DNA from: Maioricimonas rarisocia | Lineage (GTDB): Bacteria > Planctomycetota > Planctomycetia > Planctomycetales > Planctomycetaceae | Assembly: GCF_007747795.1 (NCBI RefSeq) | Contig: NZ_CP036275.1 | Span: forward strand, 2,776,853-2,840,852 | Length of the DNA: 64,000 nt | Reading direction: 5' to 3' | In this document: in pieces, positions 1 to 11,339 of the stretch | How the letters are laid out: each line of letters begins with the position of its first letter | How positions within the stretch are numbered: position 1 is the stretch's first letter | Notes under the pieces: model-generated | The model's input: the letters and a program-made list of their open reading frames with translations, nothing else | Databases searched by the model: none | What the model was told of the DNA's origin: nothing | Translations under genes and position numbers: made by a program

Positions 1-1060
1 CCTTGTCCAGCAGCTTCGGAATCGAAAGCTGCGCGATCCAGTACATGGCCAGCAGAAAGAAGATCGGCCCGAGAATGCCCAGCAGCATCAGCGGTCGTTT
101 TGCACGGGCCGCTTCCCGCTGGTCCAGCAGATCCAGAACGACCTGGGCGTTGGGGTAGCGCTGCCTGGGATCGGGGTGCAGACATCCGTCGACGATATCG
201 GCCAGGCGGGTATCGATGCCGGCAGAATCACGATGTGCCCGTGGACGTTCTCCTTCCCGAACCAGCGTGCGGTAGATTGCCAACCGCTCTTCCAGGGAAT
301 CGACGGAATTGAGTCTCTGTTCGTTTTCCGGAGTACGGTGCGGCGGCGCGCCGGTGAGCATGTGGTACATCAGCGCGCCCAGGGCATACACGTCCCAGCG
401 GGCATCCGGGACCGCTTCGAGGTCCGCCTGTTCGGGCGCCATGTAGAACATCGTGCCGAGTGCCGGCGACTGCTCCGTCGACAGCCGCGACTGTCCGAAG
501 TCACCGAGTCGCGCCTCGTGATTCCCGTCGACAAGCACGTTGGCGGGCTTGAGGTCGCAGTGCAGAATACCGCTGCCGTGGGCGTGGATCAGAGCTCGGG
601 CCACCGCGCGCGTAATCTCGACCGTGGTGGAGACACTTGGACGTTCAGCGGCCAGCAGATCGGCCAGCGACCCGTTCTCGAGAAACTCCATCACGAAGTA
701 GGGCGGATCGTGATCCCAGCCGACGTCCAGCAGGCCGACAATGTTGCGCGACGTGTACAGGACGGCCAGTTTTTCGACTTCGCGACTGAGCAGCGACCAG
801 TCGAGACCGCGGCGATGCGTGTAGAACTTGATCGCCACGTGCTTGCCGGTCTTCAGCTCGCGGGCCAGCCAGACCGAACCGTACGAGCCGGTGCCCAGGC
901 ATCGCAGCGTTTCGTAGCCGGGAACCGGGCCAGGAGCATCGCGGGTGGTGACGCTCAGCGCCTGCGAGCGCTGCAACGACTCGGTGGACTGAACCGGTGT
1001 CCGGTCCAGTGCCGACGTTCCGTCGTGATGTGGCGTCGCCGCTTTGGGAATCGTGGCCAT
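1..1060 (-). CDS. Serine/threonine protein kinase (Hanks type), 3' end beyond window
   Basis: Reading leftward from an ATG at 1060, the translation carries a glycine-rich loop (GTGSYGSVW), the VAIK lysine, the catalytic loop HCDLKPAN, a DFG metal site and a shortened APE motif (MAPEQ), so the kinase domain looks catalytically complete. About 40 flexible residues precede it. After the domain a hydrophobic stretch (PLMLLGILGPIFFLLAMYW) looks like a transmembrane helix, so the protein probably has a cytoplasmic kinase and an outer sensory part that lies beyond base 1. Such receptor kinases are abundant in Planctomycetota. HCD in place of HRD makes it a non-RD kinase, a class often less dependent on activation-loop phosphorylation. 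The substrate cannot be read from the sequence. Confidence 0.9.
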   Translation of the reverse strand, partial: MATIPKAATPHHDGTSALDRTPVQSTESLQRSQALSVTTRDAPGPVPGYETLRCLGTGSYGSVWLARELKTGKHVAIKFYTHRRGLDWSLLSREVEKLAVLYTSRNIVGLLDVGWDHDPPYFVMEFLENGSLADLLAAERPSVSTTVEITRAVARALIHAHGSGILHCDLKPANVLVDGNHEARLGDFGQSRLSTEQSPALGTMFYMAPEQADLEAVPDARWDVYALGALMYHMLTGAPPHRTPENEQRLNSVDSLEERLAIYRTLVREGERPRAHRDSAGIDTRLADIVDGCLHPDPRQRYPNAQVVLDLLDQREAARAKRPLMLLGILGPIFFLLAMYWIAQLSIPKLLDK

Positions 1061-1338
1061 GAACGTGGTGTCGTATCGCGGATGGAAAGGCCCGCGTCCA
1101 GTTTACGCTCTTCGGCAACGAAAAGCGCGGGGTTGCGCGGTCCCGAGACGAAACCGGCGACCACGACACCAATTACGGACCACGCGCGATGCCGTCATGC
1201 CGGACACTTTCGCCGGCGGCCCATCGGTTGCTGGCGGGCCGATTCGGCTGGCCGCGGGATTGCCAGCGGGCCAGGCTCTGACGGCGCTTTCCGGAAGCGG
1301 AATACCCCGGAGGGACGGCGGGGCCGGTGAAACGCTGT

Positions 1339-2274
1339 TCAGGACGCTTCGCGGAACCGCAGCGACGGCTTCTCGATCGTGACGACGGTGCTGGGCGGGA
1401 CACTCTTGGTGAGTGAGACGCTCGCGCCAATGACCGAGTTCGCCCCAATCACGGTGTCGCCACCCAGAATCGTGGCGTTTGCGTAGATCACCACGCCATC
1501 TTCGATCGTCGGATGCCGCTTGGTCCCGCGGACCAGCCGCCCTTCCCCATCTTTGGCGAAGCTGAGGGCCCCCAGCGTCACTCCCTGGTAGATCTTCACG
1601 TTGGCCGCGATGTCGCAGGTCTCGCCGATGACGACGCCGGTTCCGTGGTCGATAAAAAACGACGGACCGAGCTTCGCACCAGGATGGATGTCGATGCCGG
1701 TCTGGCCGTGCGACCATTCCGCCATGATGCGGGGAATGAGCGGGACATTCTGGTTGTAGAGCTGATGCGCGAGCCGGTGGACCGTCACCGCCTGCAACCC
1801 GGGATAGCAGAAGATGATCTCGTCGAGGTTGCGTGCGGCCGGATCGCCGTCGAAGGCGGCCTGAACGTCGGTCGCAAGCAGCGAGCGGATTTCCGGCAAG
1901 GCTTCGAGAAACCGGATGGCATGTTCCTGTCCTGCCGCCTCGAAATCTTCGAGCGTCTGGCGGTCGCATTCCGCATGCTCGGTCATGTCGTAGTCGTAGC
2001 GCAGGGCACGGGCGATCTGCTGGGTCAGCTTGTCGTGCAGCCCGTCGATCAGATCGCCGACGAAATACGTCACGTTCCCCAGGTGCAGGTTCTGCCGCCT
2101 GCGGTAACCCGGGTAGAGAATCTCTTTGAGGTCGTGCAGGATCTCGACGACCGCGGACGTGCTCGGCAGCGGACAGTGCCCGAGATGGTTAATCGTGCCA
2201 ATGTCGCGATAGCTGTCGACGATACGGTCAGTCAGCTCGGCGAGCTGTTCCTTGCGGCGAAAATCGGCGGCCAT
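1339..2274 (-). CDS. cysE: Serine O-acetyltransferase (CysE/EpsC type)
   Basis: Transfers acetyl from acetyl-CoA to L-serine, giving O-acetylserine, the precursor of cysteine. The 311-residue protein has an alpha-helical N-terminal half and a C-terminal left-handed beta helix of hexapeptide repeats. The landmark segments are [23 protein letters not shown], read here as the active-site region with two histidines, and the later [13 protein letters not shown] repeats. At roughly 310 residues it matches the longer EpsC-type subgroup rather than the 270-residue enterobacterial enzyme. The ATG at 2274 is preferred over a GTG nine bases upstream because GAGGTG sits about seven bases before it. It lies upstream of the kinase gene on the same strand, 278 bases away, so co-transcription is uncertain. 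Confidence 0.9.
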   Translation of the reverse strand: MAADFRRKEQLAELTDRIVDSYRDIGTINHLGHCPLPSTSAVVEILHDLKEILYPGYRRRQNLHLGNVTYFVGDLIDGLHDKLTQQIARALRYDYDMTEHAECDRQTLEDFEAAGQEHAIRFLEALPEIRSLLATDVQAAFDGDPAARNLDEIIFCYPGLQAVTVHRLAHQLYNQNVPLIPRIMAEWSHGQTGIDIHPGAKLGPSFFIDHGTGVVIGETCDIAANVKIYQGVTLGALSFAKDGEGRLVRGTKRHPTIEDGVVIYANATILGGDTVIGANSVIGASVSLTKSVPPSTVVTIEKPSLRFREAS

Positions 2275-2749
2275 GGAGCACACCTCGCGCGTTGAGTGGT
2301 AGGCGACAGTCGGGCATCAACAGGATGCGAAGCAGCCGGGACTGTCCTCGAGCCCGCAGGACATCGATCATCTTACGACGTCTGCGAGGCTCCGGCACGT
2401 CCGGACAGCTGCCGGAGCTGGATCGACCGACCCGCTGAAAACCTGGCGTCCGGTCGGCCGGCAGACCGTCAACGAGACGGCGAGCGTTCAGCTCACTCGA
2501 TTCTATGAACGGGCAACACGGCTGTTCAATCCTGTAGTTCTGGAATCGGCGGCGCAACTGCAACAGGTTGAGCATTTCCGAGGATGTGGGGGACAGGCGC
2601 CGTCTGCTTCATCGGCAGCAGAATCAACCCGCAGGCACCCGCGACCGATAACCGAAACAGGAGATGGTCAACCAGGCGAACTGTAACGCCTCGCGATCGT
2701 CGACACCCCGGAATCGGGCCTGCCCGCCTCACTCTGCCTCAAGTTGCCG
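2275..2749. other. Intergenic region between divergent genes
   Basis: About 475 bases separate the start codons of the serine acetyltransferase (leftward) and the CPBP protease (rightward), so the promoters of both should lie here. Short open frames exist on both strands but show no family signature and overlap each other. I see no convincing -35/-10 pair and no repeat. Confidence 0.5.
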
Positions 2750-3559
2750 ATGTCGACTGTCTTCACTGCTCCCCTGCCGGAACATGACGACTACTGGGAA
2801 GCGGCCCGCCGTCCGCTTGCGGCGACCTGCTTTGTGTTGCCGCTGATTCTGGCGTATGAGATCGGACTGCTCACCTGTCCATCGGCCGGAATGGCATTGA
2901 GGAACGGCGCCGACTGCTGGATGCGGGCATTTCTCGCCGCGGGGATGGGAATCCAGGCCGCACTGCTGCCGGCAGTGGTCGTCGCCTCGCTGCTGGCCTG
3001 GCAGGTGGCGGCCCGGCATCCGTGGCGCTGCCGGGTGGAGACGCTGATCGGGATGTTCGGCGAGAGTCTCATCCTGGCGACCGCCCTGTTCGTGCTGGCC
3101 CGTCTGATTGGTCAGGCATTTGCCACGATGGTGGTGGCCCAAATTCCTGCCGCGTCGGATCCCGTCACGGTCGGCGGCCGGGCGATCAGTTTTGTCGGCG
3201 CCGGCATCTACGAAGAGGTTCTGTTCCGCCTGCTGCTCCTGCCGGGCGTCGTGCTGGCGCTGCGCGGCCTGCTGCTTCCGCGTGGGCTGGCGATTCTGCT
3301 GGGAGTGCTGCTCTCGAGCGTCGTCTTTTCGGCGGCGCATTACATCGAGGTGGCGCCGGGCAGCGGCACCATTGAATTGTGGGGACCGCTGCAGCACGTT
3401 CTCGAAACGCGTGAACTCTGGTTCGGCTTTCTGTTTCGGGCGGCTGCCGGGGTGTGGTTCGCGATCCTGTTCTACCTGCGGGGCTTCGGCATTACCGTAG
3501 GCTGCCATGTGCTGTACGACATCATGGTGGGAATCGTCGTGCAGCCAGCGGCGCACTGA
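2750..3559 (+). CDS. CPBP family intramembrane metalloprotease
   Basis: A polytopic membrane protein of about 269 residues with the signature of the CPBP (CAAX protease and bacteriocin-processing) family: an EEVLFR segment (EExxxR motif), then FSAAHY, then a final helix with HVLYD. These residues are expected to form the glutamate/histidine active site in the membrane. Family members cleave prenylated or membrane-embedded substrates, or give immunity to bacteriocins; which applies here is unknown. The ATG at 2750 is chosen over a TTG at 2744. The gene converges with the Tyr/Gly-rich gene downstream. Confidence 0.85.
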   Translation: MSTVFTAPLPEHDDYWEAARRPLAATCFVLPLILAYEIGLLTCPSAGMALRNGADCWMRAFLAAGMGIQAALLPAVVVASLLAWQVAARHPWRCRVETLIGMFGESLILATALFVLARLIGQAFATMVVAQIPAASDPVTVGGRAISFVGAGIYEEVLFRLLLLPGVVLALRGLLLPRGLAILLGVLLSSVVFSAAHYIEVAPGSGTIELWGPLQHVLETRELWFGFLFRAAAGVWFAILFYLRGFGITVGCHVLYDIMVGIVVQPAAH

Positions 3560-3560
3560 C

Positions 3561-3581
3561 GGCGCGACGCGTCAGCGCGCC
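3561..3581. terminator. Candidate hairpin between convergent genes
   Basis: GGCGCG pairs with CGCGCC across a 9-base loop just after the CPBP stop and before the end of the convergent gene at 3614. No T tract follows, so this is at best a weak terminator. Confidence 0.3.
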
Positions 3582-3613
3582 GGGACGTGGCTGCGATTTC
3601 GACGCAGAGAAGC

Positions 3614-4075
3614 TCACCAGCCGCCGTAGTAGTATCCGCCGTACCAGCGGTACCCCGGACTGTAGTAGCCGTAATACGCGCGAGGGGCGTAGTAATACGA
3701 CGGGGCCGCGTAGTAGTACCCGGGATACCCGCGGTAGCCAGACACGTACGTGGATCCGACGTACCCTCGGTAGTACGGCGTGCCGTACGAGTAGACGCTG
3801 TAGGTGTAAGGCCGGTAGAACCGGGCCCGAAATCGCGGACCGTATCCGTACGAGTACCCGTAGCCATAGTAGCCGGGCGAGTACGAGTAGTGCGGCCCGT
3901 ACGAGGTGTAGACACGCACGCCGGTCTGCACGGTTTCAGCCGGTGTGTCGTTGGTCCGATAGATCGCAGGGGCCGCGCGCACGGCGGGTGCGGCTGCGGT
4001 TGCCGAACTTCCCAGCACAAAGGCCGAAACGATCAGGCTTCCCAACATGGACTGCAGGATGTGGTGACCACGCAT
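3614..4075 (-). CDS. Tyrosine/glycine-rich secreted protein
   Basis: The 153-residue product begins with a signal-peptide-like segment (MRGHHILQSMLGSLIVSAFVLGSSATA). From about residue 45 it becomes extremely rich in Tyr, Gly, Pro and Arg, with many YGY, GYY and SYG motifs to the end (YGGYYYGGW). It has no catalytic signature. Low-complexity Tyr/Gly proteins are typically structural, adhesive or cell-surface components, and Planctomycetota carry many, so a surface role is inferred. The ATG at 4075 is chosen over the open frame to 4117 because GGGAG lies about eight bases before it and the signal peptide then starts correctly. Confidence 0.75.
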   Translation of the reverse strand: MRGHHILQSMLGSLIVSAFVLGSSATAAAPAVRAAPAIYRTNDTPAETVQTGVRVYTSYGPHYSYSPGYYGYGYSYGYGPRFRARFYRPYTYSVYSYGTPYYRGYVGSTYVSGYRGYPGYYYAAPSYYYAPRAYYGYYSPGYRWYGGYYYGGW

Positions 4076-4181
4076 CTCAGCTCTCCCGAAAATGCCCGTC
4101 CAGTCACTGAATGCCATTCATCCAGATTACGACGCGCGGTCGGGAACGCAAGCACCACTCCGGAATGTCCTGACTGGCCGG

Positions 4182-4925
4182 CTACCTGGTCGAAATCGCG
4201 TGCGCAAGCGGCCTGAGAACCTGCTCGACGACATGTTCGTTGAGCAGCTCTTCGCAGTCCCGGCGGAGCTCGAGCAGGGTCTCTTCGTACGACGTGTCGT
4301 GCGCCAGACTGCCGTACTGGCGAACAGTGAAGTAGACGCTGATCGCTTCTTCCGGATACTCGCCGCGACGCACCTGGTAGGCGTTCGTGCGGGTCTCGAT
4401 CATCAGACGACACTGGCGGCGGCAGCTTTCGTCGAGACTCATCGTCAGCGACGGCTCGAAGTTGAGCGCCTTGGAGCCGGGCAGTCCCAGCAGGCCTTCC
4501 AGCGCCGAACTGGTACCGAGCGCTTCGGCCACGATCTCGTCGTGATTGCCCCGGTACATGAAATCGAAGCCGAACAGAAAGTCGAGGGCCTCGCAATCGA
4601 GCGGACTGACCGACAGCATGAACGGCGCCAGCTGAAGCGCCAGCATGTGTTGCTCCATGGCAACGTCGACCGTTTCCGGATTCACGCAGCCACTGCAGAT
4701 CCGGCGCGGCTCCAGACACATCCAGCGGTAATGCGCCTGGTCCTTGTCCTCTTCGAGAACGAAGTCACCGTTGTCACGCTGATAGAAGTTCCGCATTCCC
4801 GGATAGGACTTCTGCATCCGTCCGAAGAATTCGAGAACGGTTTCCCTCGCGGACGGCAGCTGCAACTCCGTATTCAGATTCATGTTGACGAAGAAGTCAT
4901 CCGCAAGGGAAGGATAGTGCGACAT
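4182..4925 (-). CDS. Conserved hypothetical protein
   Basis: A soluble protein of about 247 residues with no signal peptide or membrane segment. It is acidic and rich in Leu, Glu and Cys, and has a short CSGC pair near residue 79 plus a further CRRQC pair near residue 177, so metal binding is possible but unproven. I do not recognise the family; the tidy composition and strong codon bias suggest a real cytoplasmic protein. The ATG at 4925 is preferred over a GTG at 4934 because AAGGTG lies just upstream. Confidence 0.7.
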   Translation of the reverse strand: MSHYPSLADDFFVNMNLNTELQLPSARETVLEFFGRMQKSYPGMRNFYQRDNGDFVLEEDKDQAHYRWMCLEPRRICSGCVNPETVDVAMEQHMLALQLAPFMLSVSPLDCEALDFLFGFDFMYRGNHDEIVAEALGTSSALEGLLGLPGSKALNFEPSLTMSLDESCRRQCRLMIETRTNAYQVRRGEYPEEAISVYFTVRQYGSLAHDTSYEETLLELRRDCEELLNEHVVEQVLRPLAHAISTR

Positions 4926-5173
4926 GGTCGGCACCTTATGATCTTGGGTCTGGCGGGCTGCTGATCGGAGCGTCAGGCGCGTTCGTCAGATTCAACCGTG
5001 CGGTGGCTTGACAGGTTCGGGCTCCGACCGAGGCAGCAGGCTGCATCGTGCGGAGGCCGCGACGATTGTTAAGATGTCCCTCATTCTATCGGGCCGGCAG
5101 AGAAGGGTCAAAGTGCGCTTGCCGGAAGGACCCGTCGCAGCGCGGCGAGCGATGTGAAGCGATAACATCTTTT

Positions 5174-5692
5174 ATGAACACAACTTGCGTTTTCGAAACG
5201 GAGCTGGGATGGGTCGCATCGGCGTCCATTGATGTGGGCGTAAGTCACCTGCTGATTGGACACAGCAGCGAACAGGCGGTTCGATCGGCACTCGAGCAGC
5301 GGCTGCTCTCCTCGTGTGAGCAGTTTACCGAGACCCCGCAGGATGAACTTGCCGACCGCATCTGTGCGTACGCCCGGGGGGAGCCGGTCTCCTTTGCAGA
5401 GATCCCGCTGGCCCTGCCGGCGATGACTCCCTTCCGCAAGGCGATCATCAGCCGACTTCGTCAGATCCCGTACGGCACGACGGTCAGCTATGGGGAACTG
5501 GCCCGTCAGGCGGGCCGCCCCGGTGCGGCGCGCGCTGTCGGGCAGGCGATGGCCTGCAATACGTTGCCGCTGCTGATCCCGTGCCACCGGGTGATCGCCG
5601 CTGGCGGTCGGCTGGGCGGTTTCTCCGCACCGACCGGCGTGTCGCTGAAGGAACGGCTGCTGGCGCTTGAAGGGGTGACCGCCGTCCGCTGA
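5174..5692 (+). CDS. ogt: Methylated-DNA--protein-cysteine methyltransferase (MGMT)
   Basis: Direct-reversal DNA repair protein that moves the alkyl group of O6-alkylguanine to its own cysteine. The acceptor motif IPCHRVI is present with the cysteine near residue 137, preceded by the helix-turn-helix/arginine-finger region (IPYGTTVSYGELARQAGRPGAARAVGQAM) and followed by GGRLGGFS. At 172 residues it has the short, Ada-C-like architecture without the zinc-binding Ada N-domain. The ATG at 5174 replaces a longer open frame beginning at 5048 whose first 42 residues look unlike protein. The gene stands alone, far from the repair run at 18-24 kb. Confidence 0.9.
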   Translation: MNTTCVFETELGWVASASIDVGVSHLLIGHSSEQAVRSALEQRLLSSCEQFTETPQDELADRICAYARGEPVSFAEIPLALPAMTPFRKAIISRLRQIPYGTTVSYGELARQAGRPGAARAVGQAMACNTLPLLIPCHRVIAAGGRLGGFSAPTGVSLKERLLALEGVTAVR

Positions 5693-5899
5693 ATGTCGGA
5701 GAATGGCAACAGGTTGGTGAAGCATGCGTTGCACAACGGAAGCGCATTGCGAAGTTGTCGAGAGCGCGAGACGGGTTTCCGTTCCGGCTGCGAGAAATTC
5801 AGATTCGGCCGATCTGCGGCCTTTCGGCGCGTCCGCAGCGAGCCGTATACTTCATGCAGACGACATTGCCGTCCTGTCCCGTAAAAGCCTGTGAACGCC

Positions 5900-6442
5900 A
5901 TGAAAGTTGGATCAGCACGTCCTGACGCGTCGCAACTGGCGTTTCGACTCTATGAGCGATCCCTGCACCCCGAGCTCTTTCGGGTGTCCCGCGCGACCCT
6001 CATGGAAACGGACGATTTCTCGGCCATGCTGCGAATCTGTGACGCAGGCCACGTGATCGAATTGCGCCATGGCGGCACCGTGATTACGGAAGTCGTCGGC
6101 GCGGTCGAGCAGGAACTTCCCCAGCGCGGCATGTGCGTCGGCGAACGTCTTGCCTCGTGCCGGGATCGCTCGCTTTCTCTGGACGGGAACCTCACTGTTC
6201 ACACCAGTGCCCACGTCGAGCGGCTCGATCGGGAAGTCTTTTCCGAGATTCAGACCGAGCTGCAGATGGACGCACGACGCGCGGCGGTCGCCTGTGAATT
6301 CCCCGCCGCTCACCGCATGCAGACGGCTCCGCTGAGCGTGATCCAGGCCGATGCCAACGGTCGCAGTCTGGCGGTGCACGCATTTCATACCTTCCCCGAG
6401 AATGCCGCTGTCGTCCGGACCCAGACACTCTACGAGTTCTAG
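5900..6442 (+). CDS. DUF2617-like conserved protein
   Basis: About 180 residues, soluble, with no signal peptide. The central part (FRVSRATLMETDDFSAMLRICDAGHVIELRHGG) and the end resemble the DUF2617 family as I remember it; the family assignment needs a profile search. No function is known for that family. A GTG lies nine bases upstream at 5891; neither start has a clear SD. It is followed after 231 bases by the diguanylate cyclase gene. Confidence 0.7.
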   Translation: MKVGSARPDASQLAFRLYERSLHPELFRVSRATLMETDDFSAMLRICDAGHVIELRHGGTVITEVVGAVEQELPQRGMCVGERLASCRDRSLSLDGNLTVHTSAHVERLDREVFSEIQTELQMDARRAAVACEFPAAHRMQTAPLSVIQADANGRSLAVHAFHTFPENAAVVRTQTLYEF

Positions 6443-6673
6443 GTGGTCCCGGAAGTCACGGTGTGATCGGGACGACGGCAGGCGCCGCGTGGGAGAATCT
6501 GCGGCAAACGTGGCCCCTTCTCCGGAGAGTTTCTCTGTCGGCTGAGCCCGACTGTCACGTGGAGAGGGCGTCCCGGCGGTTCAGCAGCTATGTTTGATCT
6601 CGTGGGCACCGGCAATGTGTCAGCCGGGACGGTATGACAGGGCCCGCATTGTGATCGACTTTCGGGCTGAATC

Positions 6674-7540
6674 ATGAGCAGACGCGTACTCCACCGGGCG
6701 ATCCTACTCGCAGCCGCCGGTACCCTTGTTGGCGGCATTGCAGCGATTCTCGGCCGCCGTCTGGAGCATCCCGAATGGGCGACGCTGACGGCGCTGCCGG
6801 TCGTCTGGGGGATGAGTGTCCTTGGGGGCTGGCGGCTGGCCCTGGCGTCGATTCTCGCCGTGCCGGTCGGGTGGTGGCTGGGCAGAGGCGAGTCGGCTGG
6901 GGTTGCTGCCGGACACTTCTTCGCCGTCACGGGCGTCATGGCGATCCTGGCGACGTTCGTCCTCATGCTGGAGCGGATGCGTCAGGTGCGGGATGGGTGG
7001 CGGATTGCACTGCAGACGGATGACCTGACCGGACTGCTCAATCGCCGCGGCTTTCGCGAACGTCTCGAAGCGGAACTGAACCGCGCGCGGCGGAGCGGCG
7101 CGACGCTGGCCGTCGGGCTGTTTGACTGTGACAATTTCAAGGAAGTCAACGACACGCTCGGGCATCCCACCGGCGACCTGCTGCTGCAATGCGCCGCAGA
7201 AGTGCTGACCAGAGAGTCACGCAACTACGACCTGGTTGCGCGTGTCGGCGGTGACGAGTTCGCCGTCGCCTGGCCCTCCGTTTCCGCATCGAATGCCGAG
7301 CGCATCGCGCAACGCGTCCACTCGGCCCTGAGTGAAGCGGTCGAAAGGCGCAAGTGGCCTGCTTCATTCAGTTTCGGAGTCGTCGTCGCCACCGGCAGCG
7401 TGAGCGTCGATGACGTGATCCGGCAGGCGGATGAAGCCATGTACGAGGCGAAGCGGGACGGCAAGGGCCGGTTTACGGTCCGGACTGTCGAGTCCGGCTC
7501 GGATGCCGCGCCGCAGGAAGATGTTTCCGTCCCGGCCTGA
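6674..7540 (+). CDS. Membrane-anchored diguanylate cyclase (GGDEF)
   Basis: Makes cyclic di-GMP from two GTP. The first ~110 residues contain four or so hydrophobic helices with little between them. The GGDEF domain begins at DLTGLLNRRGF and carries the intact catalytic GGDEF. An RNYD tetrad five residues before it matches the RxxD inhibitory I-site, so product inhibition is expected. At 288 residues there is no separate periplasmic sensor, so any signal would be sensed within the membrane helices. No EAL or HD-GYP phosphodiesterase gene is nearby. Confidence 0.92.
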   Translation: MSRRVLHRAILLAAAGTLVGGIAAILGRRLEHPEWATLTALPVVWGMSVLGGWRLALASILAVPVGWWLGRGESAGVAAGHFFAVTGVMAILATFVLMLERMRQVRDGWRIALQTDDLTGLLNRRGFRERLEAELNRARRSGATLAVGLFDCDNFKEVNDTLGHPTGDLLLQCAAEVLTRESRNYDLVARVGGDEFAVAWPSVSASNAERIAQRVHSALSEAVERRKWPASFSFGVVVATGSVSVDDVIRQADEAMYEAKRDGKGRFTVRTVESGSDAAPQEDVSVPA

Positions 7541-7578
7541 TTTGACGGGCGGCTCGGCGAACCCCGGTCATCAGGCCG
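7533..7578. other. Inverted repeat across the cyclase stop codon
   Basis: CGGCCTGAT at 7533 pairs with ATCAGGCCG ending at 7578, with a 28-base G/C-rich loop. The left arm contains the TGA stop codon. Without a T tract it may be a stability hairpin rather than a terminator. Confidence 0.3.
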
Positions 7579-8114
7579 TGAACGGTGCGACCGCCTCCGC
7601 GATCATTGCCTTTCCAGGGTGGCAGGACCCGTGCCGCGTGCACCAGTCGCGGCCAGCGGCGCCAGAGTTGTCGCGTCGGCATGCATTCCCCTCCGTCCAG
7701 GTTGGTCAGAAGTCTCTGCGTCAGCCATTGTATGCGGCCCTGCAATCAGCAGGACCTGCCGAAGGCCCAACCGGTTCGCCCGGAGCCTGGTCGGGGTGAC
7801 GACCGATCTCCGGTTTTCGACGGAAAGCCTGAATCGTGCTGGTTTTATTCCGCTGGCGTATGATATACTCGCGACCTTTCGCTGCGTATCGCATTCCGGT
7901 TGTTCGGGAAGATCCCTCATGGTGAAGGATCTGCAGTCGGAATCGATGTTCAAACCCTTGTCATGACCTCTGCCAAAAACGTGCCGTTTCACCAAATGGA
8001 CGGAGCTTTCTGGTGGTGTGGCCCCTGTTCGGGGCGTTCAGTCGAACTCTCGGCTGAGAGCAACAGCTTGACTTGTCGCGGCGAATATCTGTCCAACGGG
8101 ATCTCTTAGGCGAT
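7541..8114 (+). other. Intergenic region and 5' leader of rpsA
   Basis: This 574-base stretch holds no convincing gene. Its right half contains an extended -10 element and then a leader of about 240 bases with three small hairpins: AGATCC/GGATCT (7910-7932), GCCCC/GGGGC (8021-8035) and CTCTC/GAGAG (8047-8060). Long structured leaders upstream of S1 genes are used for autoregulation in other bacteria; that role is inferred here. Confidence 0.5.
7861..7869 (+). promoter_or_regulatory. Extended -10 promoter element upstream of rpsA
   Basis: TGATATACT fits the extended -10 consensus (TG, one base, then TATAAT with one change). No good -35 is seen 17 bases upstream, which extended -10 promoters can tolerate. 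Transcription would start near 7876. Confidence 0.5.
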
Positions 8115-10148
<2,034 letters not shown>

Positions 10149-10496
10149 CCGACCTGCCGGTGTTCGGCCGTGCCGGTTTTGCCGGCTCGGCCCGCCGGTG
10201 CAGTCGCTCGCGTGTCTGGCCGTTGTGACCGCGCTGACCGCGACCGGCTAACTGGTACGATCGTCCCGGATCGCATACGACGGCCTTCCCGCATTCGCTG
10301 GAAGGCCGTCATTTTTGCGCCGACTTGCCGCGGTCGCGCAGCTTTCCGGCAGGACTTGCCGTTGTCGTCAAGGTTGCTCAGACAGGTCGCCGATATCGCA
10401 AAGGACGATTCATGGATGCGACGGGGCACGCGGGATTGCAGAACGACTCTGCCGAGCCGCCCGCCAACGAACGAACCCCCAACTCTTGAACACGCA
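10149..10496 (+). other. Intergenic region rpsA to sigma factor
   Basis: Apart from the rpsA terminator at 10279-10316, I see no gene. The 180 bases after the terminator should contain the promoter and leader of the sigma factor gene, but no clear -35/-10 pair stands out. Confidence 0.45.
10279..10316 (+). terminator. Rho-independent terminator of rpsA
   Basis: GACGGCCTTCC (10279-10289) pairs perfectly with GGAAGGCCGTC (10300-10310) around a 10-base loop and is followed by ATTTTT. It lies 130 bases after the rpsA stop. Confidence 0.85.
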
Positions 10497-11339
10497 ATGC
10501 AAAAGATGACCCGCCGTCGAGTATCTTCGACCGTCCAGAATCCGCTGGAGACGTATCTGCGGGAGATTAACGAGACGGCTCTGCTGACCGCAGATGAAGA
10601 GAAGGAGCTGTCTTACCGGATCCGCAAAGGGGATCAGTCCGCCCGCGACCGGATGGTCCGTGCAAATCTGCGGCTGGTGGTCAACATTGCCCGCGGGTAC
10701 GCCGGCAAGGGACTCCCGCTGCAGGATCTGATCGAAGAAGGAAATCTCGGCCTGTTGCGGGCCGTCGAGGGCTTCGACCCCGACATGAATACCCGCTTCA
10801 GTACCTATGCCAGCTACTGGATCAAGCAGTCGATCAAGCGGGCACTCATCAACTCGGCGAAGACCATCCGCATCCCCGCGTACATGGTCGAACTGCTCTC
10901 GAAGTGGCGGCGCGCCACCGCCAAGCTCCAGGACGAGTTCGGTCGCACTCCCACCGCCGAAGAAGTCGCCCGCGAACTCGAGCTCCCCCCCAAGAAGCTG
11001 AAGATCGTCAAGAAGGCGATCCAGCTCTACAACTCGACGCCGCAGTCAGACCCCAACGACAGCAGCTGGTCGCTGGGCGAACTGATCGCCGACGATCGCA
11101 GTAAAGGCCCCGAAGACGAGCTGGTCGAGGACGACAACCTCAAGCACGTCTACCGCATGCTCGACGAGATGGATCCCCGGGAAGCGGTGATCCTGAAAAT
11201 GCGGTTCGGACTCGACGATGGGGAGCCGCGGACCCTCAAGGAAATCGGCGAAGCTCTGGGACTGACGCGGGAGCGGGTCCGGCAGATCGAGAGCGACGCG
11301 CTTTCGAAGCTGAACAAGGGGCTGCTCGGGGATCGCTGA
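10497..11339 (+). CDS. RNA polymerase sigma-70 factor (RpoD/RpoS-like)
   Basis: Directs RNA polymerase to promoters. The 280-residue protein shows region 1.2 (NPLETYLREINETALLTADEE), region 2 with the core-binding and melting segments (NLRLVVNIARGYAGKGLPLQDLIEEGNLGLLRAVEGFD, then TYASYWIKQSIKRAL), region 3 (GRTPTAEEVARELELP) and region 4 with its helix-turn-helix (TLKEIGEALGLTRERVRQIES). It lacks region 1.1, so it resembles the short primary or general-stress type. The frame stays open upstream to 10170, but those residues are unlike protein; the ATG at 10497 begins just before region 1.2. A second, very different sigma gene lies at 35937-37601. Confidence 0.93.
   Translation: MQKMTRRRVSSTVQNPLETYLREINETALLTADEEKELSYRIRKGDQSARDRMVRANLRLVVNIARGYAGKGLPLQDLIEEGNLGLLRAVEGFDPDMNTRFSTYASYWIKQSIKRALINSAKTIRIPAYMVELLSKWRRATAKLQDEFGRTPTAEEVARELELPPKKLKIVKKAIQLYNSTPQSDPNDSSWSLGELIADDRSKGPEDELVEDDNLKHVYRMLDEMDPREAVILKMRFGLDDGEPRTLKEIGEALGLTRERVRQIESDALSKLNKGLLGDR

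Noticed and set aside
176-1330. 384-residue rightward open frame at the window start
   Set aside because: Antisense to the kinase, whose HCDLKPAN and DFG motifs fix the true strand.
2296-2732. Short open frames on both strands before the CPBP gene
   Set aside because: They overlap one another, have no SD and show no similarity I recognise.
7585-8000. Several short frames between the diguanylate cyclase and rpsA
   Set aside because: Mutually overlapping, on both strands, and crossing the rpsA promoter and leader.
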